Positions 24,301-33,300 of a DNA stretch of 37,921 nt are shown one piece after another. The position numbers and the translations under genes are program-made. Positions within the stretch are counted from its first letter, which is position 1; the number at the start of each line of letters is the position of its first letter. The stretch spans positions 6,280 to 44,200 of the forward strand of contig MPNW01000048.1 in NCBI GenBank assembly GCA_011800805.1, read 5' to 3'. The notes beneath the pieces were generated by a model that saw nothing but the letters and a program-made list of their open reading frames with translations, was not told the origin of the DNA and did no database searches. Source of the stretch: Hirudo medicinalis (lineage: Eukaryota; Annelida; Clitellata; Hirudinida; Hirudinidae).

Positions 24301-27300
24301 ATATTCCGGTCTTAAACTTTCTACATAAATATATGGTTTATAATCCTGTCTGGATCTCCCCAATTCAATGAAATTTCCCAATTTCCTTCGAATGTTTCCG
24401 ACCTGAAAATCATTCCCGACGGATAAAGGATGTGGCGAAAAATTATATTGGAAATGTGACCAAAACCAAAAGTTTAAACATGTTCATATTGTAATAAACG
24501 AAGGGGCTTAATTTATGACGAGTTTATATTTGAGTAAATATTCAGATAACAAGTGGGTGGTATTACCTGTAAATCAATCCCTGTTGCCAGTTATTACGTA
24601 ACGATCACTTGCTGATTATTCGCTGAATAGGAATATCCAATATTCCATTGGATATCGAGTCAGATCTTCTGGAATTTGTGGGTTGCTATAACCTTAATTA
24701 TCTGTCACAGTGCTGCCTTAGAAATATTCGAAATATAAAAATATAAATCTAATCAATATAAACTAAATTACAAAAATTAATCAATGATTTGTCGCTAGAA
24801 TTACAACAACACGATGAATAACTAAGTCGTTAGAGGATAGGTGAGCATGACCATGCTGGAAACGGTGCTGGTATGGAAGTGACAAAGGTCGTGAATGTTA
24901 TGAAGAAGAAGGCGAAATCAATTCAGAACATTCCACACAAGCTCAACGAACCTTGCTGAATCCAGTTTTATTGACTTATCTAATTATTCCAAAAGATCTT
25001 CAGATCAGCTTAAATGTTGACATCGGACATAAGCAAATCATCCAAATATAATCCAAGCACTAAAAAACGAACACCTTAATGATACACACGAGGCCCTTAA
25101 TGATAGTTAATTGGAGCAACAAGCATCAATCCCAACATTTAAACTAAAGTGTTATCGAGATGCCTCCGAAAAACTTGAAAATATTGTTATAACCCTGAAA
25201 ATGCCATCAATTAATTTTTAAAGTTATATTTATGTTTAATTAGTTTTCGATTATATTCACTATCTTTTAGTTCTAAGGCGATCATAAAATCTCAGACAGA
25301 AGTATTCAAGANGGCAGCAGGATTATTGCTAAGCGTGGTATTTACAGTTAATACCACTCAGTTGATAACTGAATATTTGCTGGAACATCCCAACAATAAA
25401 CTCGGCATAAATTAAGCCCCGCCGTTTATTACAATATAATAAAAGAATGTGATAAGCATTATTTGAGAGATTTGGCCTACAATTTTAATTTTAATTTTTT
25501 CTTATTTCAAATAAGATCTTTAAATGTGAACATGTCCCGGAAAACCTTATTCAAAAGAACCATCGAGACCATCTAAGTAAAAAAGCTTTTCATTATACGA
25601 TGAATTGTCCGTGATCCTCTAATAAATTCTCAATGGGTAGATTCTCGTTCACTGTATCGATTGCTAGTCACCTCTTGGCTCTCTGAATAAAATATTTTAT
25701 GTTATACTCGATGAAGTTTTTTTTTCAATTTAAATCTTAAAAACATTAATCATATTTTCAGACTTGCCGTAATACCATTCAGTTACCTTGTCTCTTTCTT
25801 TTTCAAAGATGGGGGCAATGCATTTTTAGTTCTATTGGCGATAAATTGGTACTGCATCCTGAGGGCTTTCGTATACTGTATAATGAAATTTCTTGCAGAC
25901 ATAGATGTCCGACCATATGGTGCCCGTACGATCCCCGCTCTTACGTACGGCCTAGGCCTGTTTGGCGTGTTTGAAACAGGGTCAAAAGAACTAAACACAA
26001 GTAACATTTACAAAATTCTGATAGTATAGAAGTAAACATGATTTACTTTTTAAATAACCATCATTCATCGTCACCCATCTCATAAGTCTCATGTCGAGAT
26101 AAATTGACACAATTGTAATGATGACAAGAATGAATTTAATGAATGATCACTGACAAATATTTTCTTTCTGTTACAAATCTATTTCACATTGCTGCTATTA
26201 GTGAATGTGCTGGGTATTAGGCTCGTCACATTTTGTGCGACATGCTTCAGAGCGATGCTTGCTAATCTGTATTTATTTAACGACACTTTTCTCATAAAAA
26301 GACGAGTCATTGAAAAGCTTATATATTTTGATGCATTCTTTTAAAAATTATAAATTTCATTATATAATAATTACAAACAAATATTTATTGCAACAGTTCA
26401 AACCAAAGACACATTAAAATAAAGTAATTGATTGAACGAATTTTTAATCCAGAGAATGAAAAGTTTAATTACAATAAACTTTGGAAATGTGAAAAGGGAA
26501 CTTTTTTAAACTAAGACAATATGGCCTTTCGCCTGATATTCTGGGGATGGTTTTGGAAAGAGTTGGATTTGGTTTTGCCCACCTCGTATGAAAACAATTT
26601 CAGAACATTAGCTACAATATTTCCAAAATTTCAGATTTTATTTCAATCCTCATTCTTATCATAAAAACCAAACGTTCGTCGATTGAGACAGTTACATGCA
26701 AAGATAGATTATATATTTTAACTCTGCAAAAATTTATATTTTAACCCAATTGAATGCACTTTAAGCGATTTTTGTATATTTAAGTAAAATTGCCGCAAAT
26801 TGCAGAAAAAGTAATTTAAAATTCACCTTATAAAGATATAACTTCACAATATTGCAAATATTTTAAAGCATCAAAAAATAATTTTGATGATCATAAAGCA
26901 ATAACAATTAAAAACAAATTACAATAAATCTGATATTAAAAGATTTAAAGGATTGCCAGGCAACATGAGCAATGTGAAAAGGAAAACACACTCCAAGGAT
27001 CTAAAGAAGCAAAGTTTAGAGCAAGAGGCGAAATATGTGGAATGCTAAAAGCATTCTATGCCTATACAAGAAGCTTTGTAAATACAGAGACGAAAAGAGT
27101 TACTTGCTGATCAGGAAGTGCAGACATCATCATCCTATCTTTCTTCTATAATATAAAACAGAAAATACATGTTTATGTTTGTCTGTTCCAAGAACTCCCA
27201 AACGGTGAGAACTTGAAATGCAAAAAATGGAAAAGCGACTTGAAATTTGCACACGTCATTCTCTATGCCATTCATAGGTCAACTATTCAGCTATTTTCAA

Positions 27301-30300
27301 TTTTCAACTTTCAAGTTTTACAAATTTCACCTTTTCCTTAATCGCATACGAGCTTTAAAGTCGAGAGCTACTTAGAACGGGAGCATTGTGCTCGCGCATG
27401 GCGTAATGTTCGCCTCTCACGATGGAAGCACGGGTTAGAATCCAGTTCCGGTAGCACCGTCCTAACCACCCAGAACTTTGAGGGCAAGTAACTGGCTGAA
27501 TTTGAAGGAAGAAAATAATAACGGATGAATAAAACCTGGGTTGTAGTATAATAAATAATAAAGAAGCCAGTTTAAAAAAGCTATTTGGCTTTATTTGACA
27601 TAATAAATATATAAATGGTATAGCGATTAAAAAGTGCCTTCACATCCTTTTCTAATACTTACGGCAAAAAGATCGAGTACATTTTTTAAATCAGATTGAA
27701 TATAGATGCCAGAGAGGAAGTACATTTAATGTTCTTTCCAAGAGTCATTATGGTCTAAAATAATCTGTGAAATGAGAAAGATTGTAATTCGAATTTGTTA
27801 CAAACCTTCTTCAGATGGGAATTCTGAAAAGTGACCAAAAGAATTATGTAGAAGGCAGTTGTCTTGGAACAATTTTGTGAAGACAATGAAAGAAGTTGCC
27901 AAAAAGACGCGATTCTCCCAAAAGTATAATAGGCGCTGGATGATGAAAGAGGGTAAAAAAGAGGCCGAAAATCAAATCTTGGAAAAAGTTTCTGCAGACG
28001 GAACAAGATTGTGATGCAGATACTTGAACTGAAAAGTAATTGTAATAGCAAAAAAAATTAGCGCAAGAAGGCAAATACTCAAGTAATTAAGAATTATGAA
28101 AATAAGCTAAAACAAAATACTTGACAACAACCTTCTACAGATACGTGAGATTACTTCTTTAGATATAATAAGAAATAAGGTTTGTCCATCAAAGACAAAA
28201 CAGGATGAATTCATCTCAAATGAAACATAAACTTGTCAGAAAAAGCAAGACTGGATTTGTCAGAAGAATGTCTGGCTTAACTAAACATGGATATGATTTA
28301 TCCAATTTTGGATAGTTTTTATAAACCAAAAAATCTCGAAGGCTTTGATTATTGAAACTCTACTGTGTTTATCTTTTTGAATTTTTCAGTGTGTCGATAG
28401 ACACTCATTTGGAAAATTAGTCAATCATTCAACCCAATGATTACTCACAAAATATCTACTGATAGAAATCATACACTGTAACATTTAGCAGGGTAACCTT
28501 ATGAACTGCTAATTGTTGAATATAACCACTTTATTTCGCCCCAGGAGAACCCGCCGGTTTCCATTAATATAAATAAATTTCTAGTTTAAAATTACAAGAT
28601 TTAACATAACCTAATGCTATAATTTCTTAATAACAGTAGCGGCTATGCCAGTCTCCCTTCCTGCCAATGGATCAGATGAGCTGCCAAATCTTTATGAAAA
28701 TTGTGAAAACTACTTATTAATGCAGGCAGTTTTCTTCTTGTTTGGGCTGGTGGCCAGTCGAAATATAATGGCTGTAGCAAACAAATTGTATAATTTCAGA
28801 GTCAGGTAATTTTTAAAGTCTATTGATCTTCAACACGCATTTGTTTTTATTAATTTATATGAGTTTGTGCTTTGTTAAAATCAGGGACGTAATTTCAACT
28901 TTTAACAGGGAATCCCTCGCAAAACCTGATGAGATGACCTTTTTTTTCTTTTCTTTTTTTTTCGCGCCAAAAGTCAAATTAAGTCCCTAATAATGGTAAC
29001 ATCGAGCGATGCATTTACAAGCACTCCAGGCTTAGCATTAGCATTCTTGCGGATAGATAATCAGGCGGCAGTGTGGGTTTGTGAATGTGCTTTTTACTTG
29101 CTTCAACGACAAAGTGTCGATTTAACTTTGAAAGGTTCACGATTTTTTCTACAGAAGAATTACCTGTATTGTGATTAACGAGGCCACATAACAAATTTAA
29201 AAAATTCAATTTTAAATTATTTCCTATTTCAACAAGTTTTTTGAGAACTCCACCAAACCCAATCGACAGTTTAATAAATCTTTTCAGTGGGCCAGATTTA
29301 TGAAACGTAGAAAAACATAGAAATGTTTGTTGCACTGAGTGGTTTATTGGTTTTATAATTTTGTCCTTTCGGTATTTTGTTCTAATAAGCTCCTAGATAA
29401 AAAGAACAGCGCAAATACCTCCAATACCATCCTCTCTGGTCTCTCCTTATATCCATCTAACAATAGTTATGAATATGAAAGAAAGACAGTATGAGACGCA
29501 GATAAATAATAAATAATAAACTCTATGAAGTCACAAAGACGGGATGCACTTTCGACTGCTGGTTGCTTGCGATGTTTGAGGGGAGCACATTTAACATCTT
29601 CACTACTAATCTACTAATTTAATCACTTTGTGACTCATCTAATTGACAAAGAGGATGGTCATCTTTATGTTCATGTAAGGGCTCATATTAATAATAACAA
29701 TAACAAAATTAGTAATAAAAGTGACTTTATTTAGCACCGTAAGCGTAATCAACAACCATTTAGGGATCTTTTCCAGATAAGCCCCGCCACTAATGCTAAA
29801 AGTGCACGCGCGAAAAGTTAAGCCCCGCCACTTTTTGAATATTTAAATGCGCGCCATAAAACAACTCCTTATCCGCCTCTAGGCTCATTTTTTGCAAAAA
29901 TTTTCTACATTCGGACCTGAAATGAACTTTCTGATGCTTTCGACTCTCGTTCTTGACAAGGAGACGGCAATACTTTTTTTTGCAAAGCCACGGAGTGATC
30001 CATTAGCAACGTTTATGCAACAATGGCCACCAAATGACACTGCACGAATTATACTCATCAAACGGTTAATCATACCGAAAACTATTTCTCATTTTACTTA
30101 TTCTTAAATCCAATGCGCCAAATTTAATTATACCGATAAAATATATTTTATAGAAACTTAATTTGTTGTTCTGAATATCACACAAATGACGTCTTAGACA
30201 CTATCTATAATTCCGTCGACAACAATTTGTATAAAAAATCTCTTCTTTAAATACCTCAATATCTGAATTTGAACTTAAGTGCATAATATTTACTTCTCCA

Positions 30301-33300
30301 GTTCTCAGAAATTACAACATGCACTCAAGTCCAAAGAATAGGCAGAAATTGCGTATTTTAAGAAAAATTATCGAACATGTTGGATTTTATTCAAATGTTT
30401 TCAGTACACCACTTAAAAAACATAAAGTATAATAAAAAAATATAACAAATGTTGTCAGTACACCACTTTAAAACTTATAAAATATAATATAAAAATATAA
30501 AACACGCTAAAATATTTTGACTTCCTACACGTTACGCAAAAATGTACTTTGAACCTCCTGTATTTTGAATCAGCCATTAAAAATAGAAAATCATTCCTAA
30601 GTTCATAATTGGTATTGAATGTTTCCAGGGTAAAAGATGTGTCCAAAGATGCTCCAGTGGATGAAGATGTGAAACTCGAAGAATCTCGCATTGCTTCAGA
30701 TATTATTGGTGGTGATATGGTAGTGATTAAGAACTTAAAAAAAGTAATGATATTCTTTTGGAAGTTCATTGAGACGAGACATGAAAATCAATTGGTCCTT
30801 TAATGTTTGTTCTTTCTAGGTTTACTCTCCCGGCATTTTCAAATCTGTTCTGAATTTTGTATTTGGAACAAGTTACGGAATGGTAAACGCTGTCAAAGGA
30901 GTTTCATTTGGAATTAGAAGAGCTGAATGCTTTGGTCTTCTTGGCGTTAATGGAGCTGGTAAAACGACTGTTTTTAAGACGGTCACCGGAGAGGTCTTTG
31001 CGACATCAGGAGATGTAACTATCGATGGATTGAGGTAGTTATGGCTTTTGAAAACAACTTGGTCACGTATAGAAAATATATGAAACACAGGACTTGTGAT
31101 GAACGTTTCTGTTAAAGTGCAAATTATTCGGCGTAATTATTCGAGCTCGTAAGCATTATCTACCCATTTCAGCTTCCAACTGCAGTCAACTGTAGTCAGT
31201 TGTGGGACAGCTGTCTTAATGCTTATTTATTAATGAATTTGCTTACACGAATAACATTAATTAAAATAATACAACCTTGTCGCGTTAGATTGAAATTGAA
31301 CATACAAAATTATGTTGAAACATCTAAGATGATATTCTTCACCTATGGCAGATTTCTTTGTTAACTTCTTGGTCATCATTGACAGCATCACAAAAAACAA
31401 GGCGAAAGCTCAGCAACATTTGGGTTACTGTCGTCAGTCTGATGCCTTTTGTTCACTCATGACTGTCAGAGAACATTTGGTTTTATTTACTAGAATTAGG
31501 GGAGTTCCAAAAAATTACTTATCAGAAGTAAGTTTTATTGTGAAATTTGGAAATTTTAATTATTTTAAGGAAGATTTCTAGTAAAATATTGCGACTTCAG
31601 GTTGTGTCGTGGGCGCTGAATAACTTTGGATTGCAGACTTTTTCTAACTATTACCCACGCCAACTTTCAGGTGGAAATAGAAGAAAACTCTCTGTGGCTC
31701 TTTCTATTATTGGAAGCACGGATTTGATTTGCCTCGTGAGTGCTTTACCAAACATTTGATTACTTAAATAGTTTAATATTTTTGTCTATATTTGTCCGAA
31801 TTAGGCAATTAAATTTCATAATAAAATAATAAAAGTCAAATCTACCATCAAAGGATGAACCAACAACAGGCGTGGACCCCCATGCAAGATCATTCATTTG
31901 GAAAGCTGTTTATGATGCCAACAATGCCGATCGAGCTGTCATATTTACATCTCACAGGTTACTGGGGTTTATCAGAGAAGTAAATATAATTACAAACATA
32001 AATTTAATAACTTCAAAGCTGCTTCCATTTAACATTGAACCTAAAATATTGGCACATACCGAAAAAATAATAATATTTAATAATTTTGTTGTTCAGCGAG
32101 CGATGAATGCGGATGTTTTGGTTGAGCTCCTGAGTTTAAGCACTTAAATTTCGCTTTAAAGTCAATTTTTAAAATTGTCTTAAGTTGTTGCTCGTGTCCC
32201 CTGCCGTTAGTTTGTTTTTCGGTGAACGACTTACTTACCTGAGGAAAAAATAAAAGAGGAAAATCTAGCCTGCCTGCCTGCCCTGAAGATTCGTTATTTC
32301 TTCCGAAAAAGAAGTAGGTCAGCCAACTTGACAAATTTGCATTCCACAGCAGTGTCAAGAAATATTACAAGTTGAGTTTGTATACAGTGGCCGGAGTAAA
32401 TTGGTTCAAGGAAAGAAACTCCTTCAGGTGCGTTGTGACTTTTGCAACAAGTAGTTCGCCACAGTGAGAGATAAACACATCCATGAAAACAGAATCTATT
32501 CATTTGAATACCACAAAGCCAGAGCTGGTCTTCCCTTTTCAAAAGCAATATGGACAGAGGAAGAATATTGCGTGCTTGCTGCCATGATGGCTGAGATGAT
32601 TCGAAATGGAGTATGCAATGTCAATATAGAACTCCATAAAAATTTAGACACAGAACATTGAATGCCATCAAAAGCCAAAGACTCGCTGGTATATAAAAAG
32701 TAATATTGGAGAGATACCTGACTTGTTCAGCAACAACCACGCTTAATGAGACTATCCAACAATAATCTCATGCCAAGATTCAGGTCTTGCGAGGAAAGAA
32801 GTCATCACCTTCCTGTTCCAAACCTTCACGACACAGAATCATGGAAAGCACTAGCCAAGGCAGAATTGAACCTTGGAGGAATACAAAAAAGTAGGATCAA
32901 CATCTCACTTTAAGAGCGCTTCCCCTCTCTCGATGTGGATGTCATAATGAAAATTAGGAACAAACCGTAGTACCGCAAACTGCTCTCAAATATGATAACA
33001 TCAGGCGTGAAGGCCGATTTTAAGGTCATAACAAGTTGCGCATTTGATTTGGAAAACGTTGTTTTCATTGCAATTCATTGAAAGAAGAAGGTTTCTGTTC
33101 CGATTGACAGATGCATTGTTGAGTTCAGGCCACCCATATAAAACTCTGGTTGTTCAGTGGGTGTTCAAAATGTGCTCAAAAAGGGAATTGTTACTTGTAT
33201 TCCTAAAAACAAGGAACATTCAATCCAGGAGATTTCAGGCCTCTCACAGTTGAACCACTCATTGGCATGTTATTCCACCGTGTGCTGAGCAGAAGAATGC

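Larger units (their letters stand above)
24489..25434. mobile_element. 946-bp inverted-repeat DNA element with TA duplication
   Basis: It begins TTGTAATAAACGAAGGGG and ends CCCCGCCGTTTATTACAA. The ends are inverted repeats of about 35 bp with three mismatches, flanked by TA on both sides (24487-24488 and 25435-25436). A TA duplication suits the Tc1/mariner, pogo or PIF-like groups among others. No transposase was recognised, so the copy is probably non-autonomous or decayed. Its terminal motif GGCGGGGCTTA recurs at 29777 and 29820. Confidence 0.75.
24104..25761 (+). other. ABCA intron, 1.66 kb, with inserted element
   Basis: It interrupts the YG-x-(S/A)-I-x-PL-type helix region. It contains the TA-flanked element at 24489-25434 and one unresolved base (N) at 25312. 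Confidence 0.8.

Noticed and set aside
25835..26029. Reading the exon at 25762 through to the stop at 26029 as a gene end
   Set aside because: The transporter clearly continues with TMD2 and NBD2 exons downstream, so this is more likely intron read-through past a donor.
27390..27460. A functional tRNA gene
   Set aside because: A-box and B-box-like motifs are present, but I could not fold a cloverleaf with paired acceptor stem, and the sequence continues as a SINE body.
27755..28074. Overlapping minus-strand ORFs of 98 and 76 codons
   Set aside because: Low-complexity Phe/Ser/Leu-rich translation of an A-rich plus strand, with no motif or splice context.
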